Source of the DNA: Bacillus pinisoli
GTDB taxonomy: Bacteria > Bacillota > Bacilli > Bacillales > SA4
Reading direction: 5' to 3'
DNA length: 64,000 nucleotides
NCBI RefSeq assembly: GCF_023036475.1
Contig: NZ_JAJQKI010000011.1
Span: 1-64,000 of the forward strand
Within the stretch, counting starts at the first letter, position 1, and the number at the start of each line of letters is the position of its first letter. A program made the position numbers and the translations under genes. The notes beneath the pieces were generated by a model. That model was given only the letters and a program-made list of their open reading frames with translations. It searched no databases and was not told the DNA's origin. Below are positions 40,738 through 49,468 of this stretch, piece after piece.

Positions 40738-41990
40738 TATCTCCCCTCCACATGTCTCGTTTTTTTCTCATCATCAAAAGTACTGATTAATTTTGTCGAT
40801 AACACTTCCCATGAATGGTGATCTTCTACAAAACGACGGGCATTTTCACCTAACTCTTTTCTCAGATTTTCGTGATGAAACAGATGTAAAATGGCTTCTG
40901 CCATTTCTTCAACAGAACGTACAATCACTCCTCCACCTGACTGTTCAATATGATACTCACTTCTATTACTTAAAAGAATTGTTGGGAGACTTGCAGCCAT
41001 ATAGTCGTACTGTTTATTAAAACTGATTCCCCATTTATACAGCTCCGCATCCTTAAGGCTAATGAGACCTACGTCCGCCCGCTCTAAGAGAGTTGGTATA
41101 TACTCTTTAAGCACAGATGGCAAAAAAGTAACATTACCTAAACAGAGCTCTTGTTTTAATTGAGAAAGCTTTTCTTTTTCAGGTCCATTTCCTACAAATA
41201 AGAAATGAATATGATCATTTTTTTCTTTAACTATTTTTGCTGTCCATAGTAGGGAATCTAAATAGTCAGAAACTCCATGAGAACCCGTATAAATAGCGAT
41301 AAACTTATCTTTTACGTGACGTAAGGATTCTTCTATTTCAAGCGGTAGCTCAGAAGGTACTGAATCAAATCTAGACAAATCTACTCCATTTGGTAAAAAA
41401 AGTACTTTATCCGCTTCAATTCCTTTACCTATCACGTAGTCCTGTGCTTTATGAAATAACACAATGATCTTAGTTGCTTGCTTATAAAGAAATTTTTCTA
41501 ATAAACCAAGTGCGATGACCACCGGGTGATACTTTGAAACACCTCCAATATCTATTAGTGTCTGTGGCCAAAGGTCTCTTTCTTCAAAATAGAAGGTGGC
41601 TTTTTTCTTTTTTGCCAACCAATAGGCTATGACTGGGGCAAGTGGGTGCATTAACGAGCCAATAATGATGTCAGGATGTTCCTTTAAATGTTTGGCATAC
41701 TTATATGCTCGAATTGAGTAATCTAAAATGTTTTTCACTCTTCTCCAGTTATTTCTCACATAAGGTTCCGTCTTAATCCAAATGAACTTGATCCCTTCAT
41801 GTTGTTCTATCTTTACTTCTTCACCTTTTTTAGTAATTCTAGTATCCTCACTTGCTTGATGAGCAAATGATGAAGCGAAGATGGTAACTTGATAGCCCTT
41901 TTTCACTAACTCTTTCGCTAAGTCATAATGTCTTGTTCCACCGCTAGATAAGGGGCCATTACTATAATGATTAAAGATCCATATATTCAT
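40737..41990 (-). CDS. Glycosyltransferase family 4 (WbuB-like)
   Basis: A 417-residue GT-B glycosyltransferase. N-terminal NIWIFNHYSNGPLSSGGTRHYDLAKELVKKG is typical of WbuB-like enzymes; the C-terminal domain has IYTGSHGVSDYLDSLL, FLPSVLKEYIPTLLERADVGLISL and FNKQYDYMAASLPTIL, with an E-x7-E-like arrangement. It adds a sugar to the lipid-linked repeat unit at the inner membrane face; acceptor and donor are unknown. The ATG overlaps the TGA of the WbqC-like gene (ATGA at 41987-41990), showing translational coupling. Confidence 0.85.
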   Translation of the reverse strand: MNIWIFNHYSNGPLSSGGTRHYDLAKELVKKGYQVTIFASSFAHQASEDTRITKKGEEVKIEQHEGIKFIWIKTEPYVRNNWRRVKNILDYSIRAYKYAKHLKEHPDIIIGSLMHPLAPVIAYWLAKKKKATFYFEERDLWPQTLIDIGGVSKYHPVVIALGLLEKFLYKQATKIIVLFHKAQDYVIGKGIEADKVLFLPNGVDLSRFDSVPSELPLEIEESLRHVKDKFIAIYTGSHGVSDYLDSLLWTAKIVKEKNDHIHFLFVGNGPEKEKLSQLKQELCLGNVTFLPSVLKEYIPTLLERADVGLISLKDAELYKWGISFNKQYDYMAASLPTILLSNRSEYHIEQSGGGVIVRSVEEMAEAILHLFHHENLRKELGENARRFVEDHHSWEVLSTKLISTFDDEKKTRHVEGR

Positions 41991-42676
41991 AGCCTTTTCA
42001 ATCCCTTCCATAAAGAAAGATCCTTGACATTAAATAGAAAATCTAAGGTACTTAAACCTGGCGTGAACTCTCCGAAAGGCTGGGGGTACTCAAAGGGCTG
42101 AAAAGAATGAAAGTCAATCTCTACACCTACTTCCATAAAATATTTCTCTTCTAGATAATCTTTACCAGTGGGTCCAGAAAGGTAGGTGGTTCCCCCTACT
42201 TCTTTTACAAGCTCAGCTAACAGCTCCGATCGTTTACCCTTAGGATGTAATGTGGAAGCTTTTATTAGTTTTGTATTAATTCCTAGCTCGCCTTTAATTA
42301 ATTCAATAGTCGGAATGGTAAAATCAATGAGGTTATTTACATTTAATTGTTCATATAGCTGCTGTATCTTGGGGAATATATCGTTGAATTGTGGAGTACT
42401 TCGATAAAAAAACTGTAATGTATTTACATGGTCTGTTTTCCAATCTTTATCGCCGCTTATTAACACCTCATTTGTGACCTGTGCAAAATTCCCTTTCGAT
42501 TGAACAGGGATCGTGAGCCACTTTGTACCATGTGGTCCTTTAATTTTTACTCGATTTTGGTAACTTCTTTTACTATATGGAACATGATCAAGAAGAATCA
42601 TGATGTCAGAAGCCGCCATTTTCTCAAAAAAGCCCATCCATGGAAACAAGTTAGGTTGGTGAATGGATACAATCAT
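41987..42676 (-). CDS. WbqC-like family protein
   Basis: A 229-residue protein of the WbqC family: MIVSIHQPNLFPWMGFFEKMAASD at the N-terminus, YQNRVKIKGPHGTKWLTIPV and STLDFLFN near the end. WbqC-like proteins accompany sugar or glycolipid modification genes and some relatives are linked to amino-acid ligation; a precise reaction is not established. It overlaps the PIG-L deacetylase gene by 4 nt and the next glycosyltransferase by 4 nt, so all three are coupled. Confidence 0.82.
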   Translation of the reverse strand: MIVSIHQPNLFPWMGFFEKMAASDIMILLDHVPYSKRSYQNRVKIKGPHGTKWLTIPVQSKGNFAQVTNEVLISGDKDWKTDHVNTLQFFYRSTPQFNDIFPKIQQLYEQLNVNNLIDFTIPTIELIKGELGINTKLIKASTLHPKGKRSELLAELVKEVGGTTYLSGPTGKDYLEEKYFMEVGVEIDFHSFQPFEYPQPFGEFTPGLSTLDFLFNVKDLSLWKGLKRL

Positions 42677-43311
42677 AATACGACCCTCAATACCTCATAG
42701 GATTCTGCCCATGTTTTTTTTATTTGAACTCCTCTTAGTCTTGCAAGTCCATAGATAAATTCTTTATAAAAATACGGCCTATTTAGCTGAATTTGAGATT
42801 GATAGGATTGTAAAGCTTTCCACTTCAAATCAATATGTCGCTCTTCTAATTGGACAAATGCTTGTGATGAGAAGGATGTTTGGTTCCAAGGTAATTCATA
42901 CCCAAGTACAGGTATATGCTTAAACACTCTTACTCCCTCATTATGGATAACCTTATGATCTTGATGAACATCTTGTGAGCATGGTAAACATACTAAATCG
43001 GGGTTAATCTCGCTTCTTAAACTGACTATTTCCTCTAAAATATCTTGTCGTTTTTCTGAGAATTTACGGACTTTATATGGTAACACCCTTGTATGCTCTT
43101 CCTTAACACCTAGTATGGACATTGCGTTATTAAACTCTTTATAAAGAGTATCTGAAGGCAAGTTTTCTGGTAGTGATTCCTCTGCAGAAGAGAAGGCTAT
43201 AACATATACCTCCACACCTTCTTCCATCATCTTTGCAATAAGTCCACCAGCCCCTAATTCTGCATCATCTGTATGTGGTGCTAAAACTAACAATCTTTTA
43301 ACCTTAAACAT
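42673..43311 (-). CDS. PIG-L/LmbE family N-deacetylase
   Basis: A 212-residue zinc deacetylase. LVLAPHTDDAELGAGGLI carries the APHxDD zinc motif, and SQDVHQDHKVIHNEG gives the second His pair. It probably removes an acetyl group from an N-acetyl sugar in the repeat unit, exposing an amine that an acyl- or aminoacyl-transferase could modify. Next to a WbqC-like gene this combination recurs in glycan modification loci. A 21-nt gap follows the upstream glycosyltransferase gene. Confidence 0.87.
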   Translation of the reverse strand: MFKVKRLLVLAPHTDDAELGAGGLIAKMMEEGVEVYVIAFSSAEESLPENLPSDTLYKEFNNAMSILGVKEEHTRVLPYKVRKFSEKRQDILEEIVSLRSEINPDLVCLPCSQDVHQDHKVIHNEGVRVFKHIPVLGYELPWNQTSFSSQAFVQLEERHIDLKWKALQSYQSQIQLNRPYFYKEFIYGLARLRGVQIKKTWAESYEVLRVVL

Positions 43312-43332
43312 TCGTATCTCTCCTCAATGAGT

Positions 43333-44436
43333 TTAGTCCTCTTCACTTATTTGTTCATACACCTCCATGAGTTTCACACTCTCTGCTTCCCAGTTATATC
43401 TCGATAGAACGGCTTCTCGTCCGTTCCTCCCCATTTCACTAGCCTTTTCAGGATGGTTAACCATCCATTGTATGGCGTTAGCCAATGCATTTGAATCAAG
43501 TGGATCTACACATAAACCACAATTTTCTTTTGTTACGATATCCATTAAGATAGGAAAATTAGATGTAATAACGGGTATACCTGAGGCCATATATTCAAAT
43601 ACCTTAATAGGTAGTGAATGTACATATGCTGGTGTTGGATGACCTACATATAATCCTGCAACAGATCTTCTAAGTGTCTGTTTTACGCCTTCCCGGTCTA
43701 AGTAACCAAGCTCTTCTACCTTTGACCAGCCAGGGAGCTTTTTCATCTGTTCTTGAAGTTTTTGTTCCGCAAATGACCCAGCAAGCAAAAGACAAGCTTC
43801 TGTTTCTTTCATAGAATCAACCATTTCTTTAATGCCTCGTTCTTTTGACAATCCACCTACATAGCAAACCGCATTTTCTTTTAGTTCTTTACTAAAATCT
43901 CCATCCTCAAATTCCTCTTTAATTGGATAATTACAAACCGTCACAACATTACTCGAACGTTTTTTAAATCTTTTAGAAATATAAGGAGTTGCTGTGATGA
44001 TGGCATCAAAATACCTTACACTTATATTCTCGAACGCTTCAAAACCTTTTGATATGATTGTTCTAAGTGCCGGCTTAATCCAGTACTTAGAAAGGATTTG
44101 ACGAGGGACATCCTCATGAACATCATATATGACCTTTTTTCCTTTTGATTTTAATAGTAACCCTACTAAAATCAGCTCAGGATCGTGGAAGTGATAGATG
44201 TCTGCTTGAACTTCAATAGCCCTTTGATATACCTCAAAAATTGTTTTAAAAAAACGGTCTCTTCGATGTGACGGTGTTTTTATATGAATAATGTTTACAC
44301 CGTCTATGACTGTATCTTTCTCATGCTGAACAATAAAGTAAACATCATGCCCATGCTTCTTTAAACTTAATGCTTCCTTATAAAAAATTCTTGTATCATC
44401 AATCGAATGAACGGATGTTAAGATACAAACTTTCAT
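43333..44436 (-). CDS. Glycosyltransferase family 4
   Basis: A 367-residue GT-B enzyme with CILTSVHSIDDTRIFYKEALSLKKHGHDVYFI at the N-terminus, YHFHDPELI, VCYVGGLSKERGIKEMV and PIKVFEYMASGIPVITSNFP near the C-terminal donor site. These are hallmarks of retaining family 4 transferases acting on lipid-linked oligosaccharides. Donor and acceptor cannot be predicted. Only 3 nt separate it from the polymerase gene upstream. Confidence 0.87.
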   Translation of the reverse strand: MKVCILTSVHSIDDTRIFYKEALSLKKHGHDVYFIVQHEKDTVIDGVNIIHIKTPSHRRDRFFKTIFEVYQRAIEVQADIYHFHDPELILVGLLLKSKGKKVIYDVHEDVPRQILSKYWIKPALRTIISKGFEAFENISVRYFDAIITATPYISKRFKKRSSNVVTVCNYPIKEEFEDGDFSKELKENAVCYVGGLSKERGIKEMVDSMKETEACLLLAGSFAEQKLQEQMKKLPGWSKVEELGYLDREGVKQTLRRSVAGLYVGHPTPAYVHSLPIKVFEYMASGIPVITSNFPILMDIVTKENCGLCVDPLDSNALANAIQWMVNHPEKASEMGRNGREAVLSRYNWEAESVKLMEVYEQISEED

Positions 44437-44439
44437 ATG

Positions 44440-45669
44440 TTACACAGCCTTTCTATTTAAAAAGCACAACAGTCCCAATATAGCGAAAAACAACCTATTA
44501 TCCGGAAGATCACCACTAACAAGTACATTAAAAAATGAACTGATAAACATCATAACGATGATGAGATTTAATTTACTATTATTCACTACACGGATGTTAA
44601 ATAGGTTTTTCATCGAGTGAATAAGTAGCGATAATAGGAGGATTAATCCAATAAGACCTAATTCAGCCGCTGTTTCTAAAAAAATATTATGTGGGTAATT
44701 GCGAATATCAGCTCCATCATGAAGGATGGGCCATGAACCAATGCCATGTCCAAAGATTGGTTGTTGCATCCAATAGGTGATTGAATTCCAATAATAACTA
44801 GACCTTACACCCGCTGACGTTACATCTTCTCCTTCAAAAAAAGACATTAATCTAGTAAGCGTAAGCAAATTTTGGTTGGTCATCAAAAGAAAAACAATTG
44901 TACTAATAATAACTGTAATAATAACCAGGGACGTAAGAGCATAGACTCTTAATTTAATATGGTGTCTTTTAATGGATATTGAATAAAACAGTGGGACGAG
45001 TAAAGTTAAAATGGTTCCAATTAATGGTCCACGTCCGCCAAGAACTAATAAGGAAGAGAGCATATAGATATACATGAAAAAGCTTAGAAATTTTGAAACG
45101 ATACTTCGTGTATAAAAGAGCATATACCCTGAGCAAATGACCGCCCCTAAACCAATTAATTGCCCTGTACCCAAATAGCTACTTCCCATAACGTTTACGA
45201 AACCTTCTCGATCTGATTGAAGGTACTGAATAACTACTTGAACGGAGAACCATAGTGACAGTAAAAAAGTTAGCTGAAGAAATTGTTTAACTCTTACTTG
45301 AGAAGAAGAAATGATGACGCTTGTAGCAAATAGTGAAAGTAATACAGTACTAGACATATAAAGTACCTTCTCGGAGGCATACCATTGACTAGGTGACCAC
45401 AGTAAGCTAGTTAATATATAGCCTACAAAGAGAATGTAGATACCATTAGTACCCGCTGCGTGAACATCTATTAACCATCTTCTTTCTAGGCCGAGTATAT
45501 ATAAACAGTAAATGCTACTTAGTCCGAAAAAGAACAAAGTCAGGTCAAGAGGAATGATGGAACTGATTATAGGGTCTCCTTTATACAAACCGGCAAATAA
45601 AAACAGAATAAACACGGCTTCAAACGAAAAGAGACGAGTTAAATACCCTAATAAGCTGGTTTGTTTCAT
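44440..45669 (-). CDS. O-antigen ligase/polymerase family protein (Wzy-like)
   Basis: A 409-residue membrane protein with about ten to twelve helices. The large loop contains SYYWNSITYWMQQPIFGHGIGSWPI and the motif DIRNYPHNIFLETAAELGLIG, which is the conserved Wzy_C segment of polymerases and ligases. It would polymerise repeat units on the outer face of the membrane after flipping by the Wzx at 54174-55487. ATG 45669 follows GGTGGAG; the frame is open to 45696. Confidence 0.85.
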   Translation of the reverse strand: MKQTSLLGYLTRLFSFEAVFILFLFAGLYKGDPIISSIIPLDLTLFFFGLSSIYCLYILGLERRWLIDVHAAGTNGIYILFVGYILTSLLWSPSQWYASEKVLYMSSTVLLSLFATSVIISSSQVRVKQFLQLTFLLSLWFSVQVVIQYLQSDREGFVNVMGSSYLGTGQLIGLGAVICSGYMLFYTRSIVSKFLSFFMYIYMLSSLLVLGGRGPLIGTILTLLVPLFYSISIKRHHIKLRVYALTSLVIITVIISTIVFLLMTNQNLLTLTRLMSFFEGEDVTSAGVRSSYYWNSITYWMQQPIFGHGIGSWPILHDGADIRNYPHNIFLETAAELGLIGLILLLSLLIHSMKNLFNIRVVNNSKLNLIIVMMFISSFFNVLVSGDLPDNRLFFAILGLLCFLNRKAV

Positions 45670-45717
45670 TTTCTCTCCACCCTTTGACCTAATCATTGAT
45701 TAAGCACACAATACCTC

Positions 45718-47055
45718 TTATAATCGATAATACTTACTCACTGTGTCCTGGTTGTTTAGCGCATTTCTAGTATCTAAGATAACTTGTGAGGTAGTGGCAA
45801 TTTCTTTATAGTCAAACTTGCTATGATCTGTCGTAATCACAACGATATCAGCTTTCTGTAGTTGATCTTTCGTAACAGGAACCGTTTGATATAGCTGTTT
45901 CCCATCACTCCATGTATCAATATAGGGATCACTGCTTATAATGGTTGCGCCTCTATTTTGTAGAATTTGCGCAATTAATAAAACAGGTGATTCTCTCACA
46001 TCGCTGATATCTTTCTTATAGGTAATGCCTAACAAGTAAATAATGGAACCCTTAATTGGCTTTCCTTCCTCATTTAGAATCTTGCTAATCTTTTCTACTA
46101 CAAATTCTGGCATACTAGTATTAATTTCTCCGGCAAGTTCTATGAGTCTAGTGTGATAATTATACTCCCGAGCCTTCCATGTTAAATAAAACGGGTCAAT
46201 TGGAATACAATGTCCGCCAATTCCAGGACCAGGATAAAAGGGCATAAACCCATAAGGCTTTGTGGCAGCTGCTTGAATGACCTCCCAAATATTCAATCCC
46301 ATCTTGTCACAGAGAATGGCCATTTCATTGGCCAGGGCAATATTTATATTTCTGAATGTGTTTTCATAGACTTTTTCCATTTCTGCCACTGCTGCACTGG
46401 AAACTTCATGTACATCACCCTCTAACACCGACCGATACATCGTTGCCGCCATTTTTGTACATAGGAGTGTTGCTCCTCCTACTACTTTCGGTGTATTCTT
46501 CGTTTTAAAATGTGCATTACCGGGATCTATACGTTCTGGTGAGTACGCTAGAAAGAAGTCAGTACCACATTTCAATCCAGATGCTTCTAAAATTGGCTTT
46601 AGCACTTCCTCTGTGGTGCCTGGGTATGTTGTACTCTCTAACACAATTAACATTCCGGGTTTTAGATGTTTGGCAATTTGTTCAGTAGAACTTCTCACAT
46701 AACTTAAATCAGGTTGCTTATAAATATCTAAGGGAGTCGGTACACATATGGCTACTGCGTCAACCTTTTGAATAAATGAATACTCTGAAGTTGCCATTAT
46801 TTTACCCTGATCAACCACCTGTTTTAATTCTTCATCTGCCACGTCTAATATATAGTTTTCACCTCTATTAACCATATCCACCTTCTGCTGCTGGATATCA
46901 AAACCAATAACCTGAAAACCAGCTTTTGCCTTTTCAACAGCTAGTGGAAGTCCTACATAACCAAGTCCTACTACTCCAATAACTGCTTTTTTAGATGTAA
47001 ACTTGTCTATTAACTGTTGAGCAATAGTTGAGTCGTTATCTGCTGGTAGATCCAT
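45718..47055 (-). CDS. Nucleotide-sugar 6-dehydrogenase, WbpA-like (UDP-GlcNAc to UDP-GlcNAcA)
   Basis: A 445-residue NAD-dependent enzyme of the UDP-sugar dehydrogenase family. IGVVGLGYVGLPLAVEKAKAG is the Rossmann fingerprint, ESTTYPGTTEEV and YSPERIDPGN mark the WbpA/WbpO group, FMPFYPGPGIGGHCIPIDP carries the catalytic Cys, and TYKKDISDVRESP is the C-terminal NDP-sugar domain. It starts the 2,3-diacetamido-uronic acid route with the genes at 47276, 48430 and 40009. A terminator at 47256-47282 separates it from the upstream genes, so it likely heads the second transcription unit. Confidence 0.88.
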   Translation of the reverse strand: MDLPADNDSTIAQQLIDKFTSKKAVIGVVGLGYVGLPLAVEKAKAGFQVIGFDIQQQKVDMVNRGENYILDVADEELKQVVDQGKIMATSEYSFIQKVDAVAICVPTPLDIYKQPDLSYVRSSTEQIAKHLKPGMLIVLESTTYPGTTEEVLKPILEASGLKCGTDFFLAYSPERIDPGNAHFKTKNTPKVVGGATLLCTKMAATMYRSVLEGDVHEVSSAAVAEMEKVYENTFRNINIALANEMAILCDKMGLNIWEVIQAAATKPYGFMPFYPGPGIGGHCIPIDPFYLTWKAREYNYHTRLIELAGEINTSMPEFVVEKISKILNEEGKPIKGSIIYLLGITYKKDISDVRESPVLLIAQILQNRGATIISSDPYIDTWSDGKQLYQTVPVTKDQLQKADIVVITTDHSKFDYKEIATTSQVILDTRNALNNQDTVSKYYRL

Positions 47056-47255
47056 TATTTTTCCCCTCCCTTTTTAGATGATTTTCCCCTTACACTCTAC
47101 ACAATCCTTAGGAAATTTTCTTTATCCTCTTTCTAACAGATTATTCCACCTATAGTCCCGTTGTAACGGCGTATACCCTGCATTTATTTACATACAGACA
47201 TAAGTCTTTAGTAATAATCTGTCGATAGTAAACAGAGCCTTTGATTACCTAAAAA

Positions 47256-47282
47256 AATAGATCCGATTGTCGGACCTATTTT
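47256..47282 (-). terminator. Internal terminator splitting the exopolysaccharide locus
   Basis: AAATAGATCCG pairs with CGGACCTATTT (one mismatch) and the minus strand has TTTTTTTAGG. It overlaps the stop of the aminotransferase gene; the 200-bp gap to 47055 may hold a promoter. Confidence 0.7.
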
Positions 47283-48406
47283 TTACTTATTGATTTAAAA
47301 AACTGCCTTACTATAGAGATAATATAGCTCTGATTGTCTTTTGTTAATTCAGGGTACAGTGGCAATGCAAGTGTACATGTGGATGCCTTTTCCGATTCAG
47401 GCAAATCACCCTTTTTATACCCTAAATGCTGGTACACTTCTTGCAAATGCAGTGGGACTGGATAATAGATGCCTGTTTGTATTCCATGTTCTTGCAAGTA
47501 GGTCATTAGCTGCTCTCTTAGAGGGGTTTGAATAATATATAGATGATAAACAGAGTCACTACACTCTTGTTCTGTAGGGAGTTTAAGTGGTAGGTTTTTA
47601 AAGGAGTCGTTATAGATCGCTGCTTTTTTTCTTCTCATTTGATTATAGGAATCTAAGTGAGGTAATTTCACATGTAATGCTGCTGCTTGTATTGGATCTA
47701 ATCGACTATTATAGCCAATATGAGTATGATAATACTTTTGACTGCTGCCATGGATCCGTAGTCGTTTTACTTTACTTGTCAAATCAGCATCATTAGTTAC
47801 AATCATCCCTCCATCACCAAACCCACCTAAATTCTTGGTTGGAAAGAAAGAAAAGCAACCCGCAATTCCCATACTTCCGACTTTCCTTCCTTTGTATAAG
47901 GAACCAATTGCCTGACAGGCATCCTCTATAACATAAAGACTCCGTTGCTCAGCAATGTCTACTATTTCATCCATGTTAGCGGGTTGTCCAAATAAATGTA
48001 CAGGTATAATGGCTTTTGTTTTAGGCGTAATTGCTGCTTCAATTTTTGAGGTGTCTATATTGTACGTATCGGGATCAATATCCACAAATACTGGGATCGC
48101 ATTTAATCTTGAGATGACCTCTGTCGTCGCAAAAAAAGTAAACGGAGTCGTTATGACCTCATCCCCTGCACCGATACCAAGTGCCTCTAACGTTAACAGT
48201 AATGCATCTGTTCCATTTGCTACTCCAATAGCATACTTTACCTCACAATACGCTGCTATTGCCCTCTCAAACTCCTCTACTTTTGGACCCATTATATATT
48301 GGCCACTCGCTAATACATTAACTATCTCTTTATTAATCTCTTTCTCTAATGAAAGATATTGCTCAGCCGTATCTACTAAAGGGATTTCATTCTTTGGTTT
48401 TTTCAT
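47276..48406 (-). CDS. DegT/DnrJ/EryC1 aminotransferase, WbpE-like
   Basis: A 376-residue PLP-dependent sugar aminotransferase. IGVANGTDALLLTLEALGIGAGDEVITTPFTFFAT, EDACQAIGS and FFPTKNLGGFGDGG (PLP lysine) are all in place. Placed after a Gfo/Idh oxidoreductase and before a WbpA-like dehydrogenase, it most likely converts the 3-keto UDP-sugar acid to the 3-amino form. It is distinct from the second aminotransferase fused to the phosphoglycosyl transferase, so the locus makes two different amino sugars. Confidence 0.88.
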   Translation of the reverse strand: MKKPKNEIPLVDTAEQYLSLEKEINKEIVNVLASGQYIMGPKVEEFERAIAAYCEVKYAIGVANGTDALLLTLEALGIGAGDEVITTPFTFFATTEVISRLNAIPVFVDIDPDTYNIDTSKIEAAITPKTKAIIPVHLFGQPANMDEIVDIAEQRSLYVIEDACQAIGSLYKGRKVGSMGIAGCFSFFPTKNLGGFGDGGMIVTNDADLTSKVKRLRIHGSSQKYYHTHIGYNSRLDPIQAAALHVKLPHLDSYNQMRRKKAAIYNDSFKNLPLKLPTEQECSDSVYHLYIIQTPLREQLMTYLQEHGIQTGIYYPVPLHLQEVYQHLGYKKGDLPESEKASTCTLALPLYPELTKDNQSYIISIVRQFFKSISKK

Positions 48407-48429
48407 CCTATCATTCCTAACTTATTTCC

Positions 48430-49446
48430 TTATAGTTTATAAGTTTTTCTCTGGTCTGCCGCTTTATAAAGGGCAAGAACAAGCTCGAGTGCTTTTCTTC
48501 CATCCTCTCCTGTAACAGCAGGAGTTTTGTTTAGTTTGATAGAATCAATCATATCTTGAACAAGAAGATGATGGCCTGATAAACCGTATGGGTCTTGACT
48601 TATCTTCTCAATAATAGACTGACTCTGTTCCTTCGTTTCACCCTTAAATTCCCAATGGTCAATCCAATTAGCTGTTGGACCACTAATAACCGCACTACCA
48701 AATTCACCGAATATACTAATTGACTCTTTATAATTGGTAGGGAAAATCGTTGAGGTTGCTTCAATTACTCCTAGTGCCCCATTCCGAAATTTGATGATAG
48801 CTGTGGCAAGATCCTCGGCCTCGATATTTCTTAGCCTCGTATCTAGATAAGCTTGAACCTCCACTACCTCTCCAACCAACCATAGTAAAAGATCAAGATT
48901 ATGGATGGCCTGATTCATCAATACTCCACCATCTTGATCTTTCGTGCCACGCCAATTAGCTTGTGAGTAGTATTCTTCACTACGATTCCATAAAACCGTT
49001 GCATTCACTAGGTTAATAAGTCCAAATTTGTTTTCATCGATTGCTTTTTTCAACTCAAGGATAGCTGGTCGAAATCGGTTTGGATGCACAACAGAGAGTT
49101 TTACATCATGCTTTTTACATGCATGAATTATAGCATCTGCGTCTTCCAAGGTTAGTGCCATCGGCTTTTCTAATATGATATGCTTTTTCGCTTCAGCTGC
49201 CTGTATAGCCAAAGCTGCATGAGTTCCACTAGGTGTACAAATATTTATGACGTCAATCTCCTTATTATTTAGCATCTCTTGAAAACTTGTATACTTCTCG
49301 GCATGAAAATCAGAATAAAACTCTTCTAGTTTACTTGTGTCTTTATCACATATCCCAAGTAAACGTGCATCACTATTTTCCAAGATTGCAAGTGCATGCT
49401 TTCTAGCAATATGACCACAGCCCACAATGGCAAACTTTAATACCAA
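48430..49446 (-). CDS. Gfo/Idh/MocA oxidoreductase, WbpB-like
   Basis: A 338-residue NAD-dependent oxidoreductase: KFAIVGCGHIARKHALAIL at the N-terminus, ICTPSGTHAALAIQAAEAKKHIILEKPMALT and DGGVLMNQAIHNLDLLLWLVG, as in WbpB/WlbA enzymes that oxidise C3 of UDP-GlcNAcA. TTG 49446 is chosen since AGGTGG ends 8 nt before it and the Rossmann motif follows at once; GTG codons upstream overlap that site. It lies 24 nt upstream of the aminotransferase gene. Confidence 0.85.
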   Translation of the reverse strand: MVLKFAIVGCGHIARKHALAILENSDARLLGICDKDTSKLEEFYSDFHAEKYTSFQEMLNNKEIDVINICTPSGTHAALAIQAAEAKKHIILEKPMALTLEDADAIIHACKKHDVKLSVVHPNRFRPAILELKKAIDENKFGLINLVNATVLWNRSEEYYSQANWRGTKDQDGGVLMNQAIHNLDLLLWLVGEVVEVQAYLDTRLRNIEAEDLATAIIKFRNGALGVIEATSTIFPTNYKESISIFGEFGSAVISGPTANWIDHWEFKGETKEQSQSIIEKISQDPYGLSGHHLLVQDMIDSIKLNKTPAVTGEDGRKALELVLALYKAADQRKTYKL

Positions 49447-49468
49447 ATCTATCACCACCTCTCTTCAT

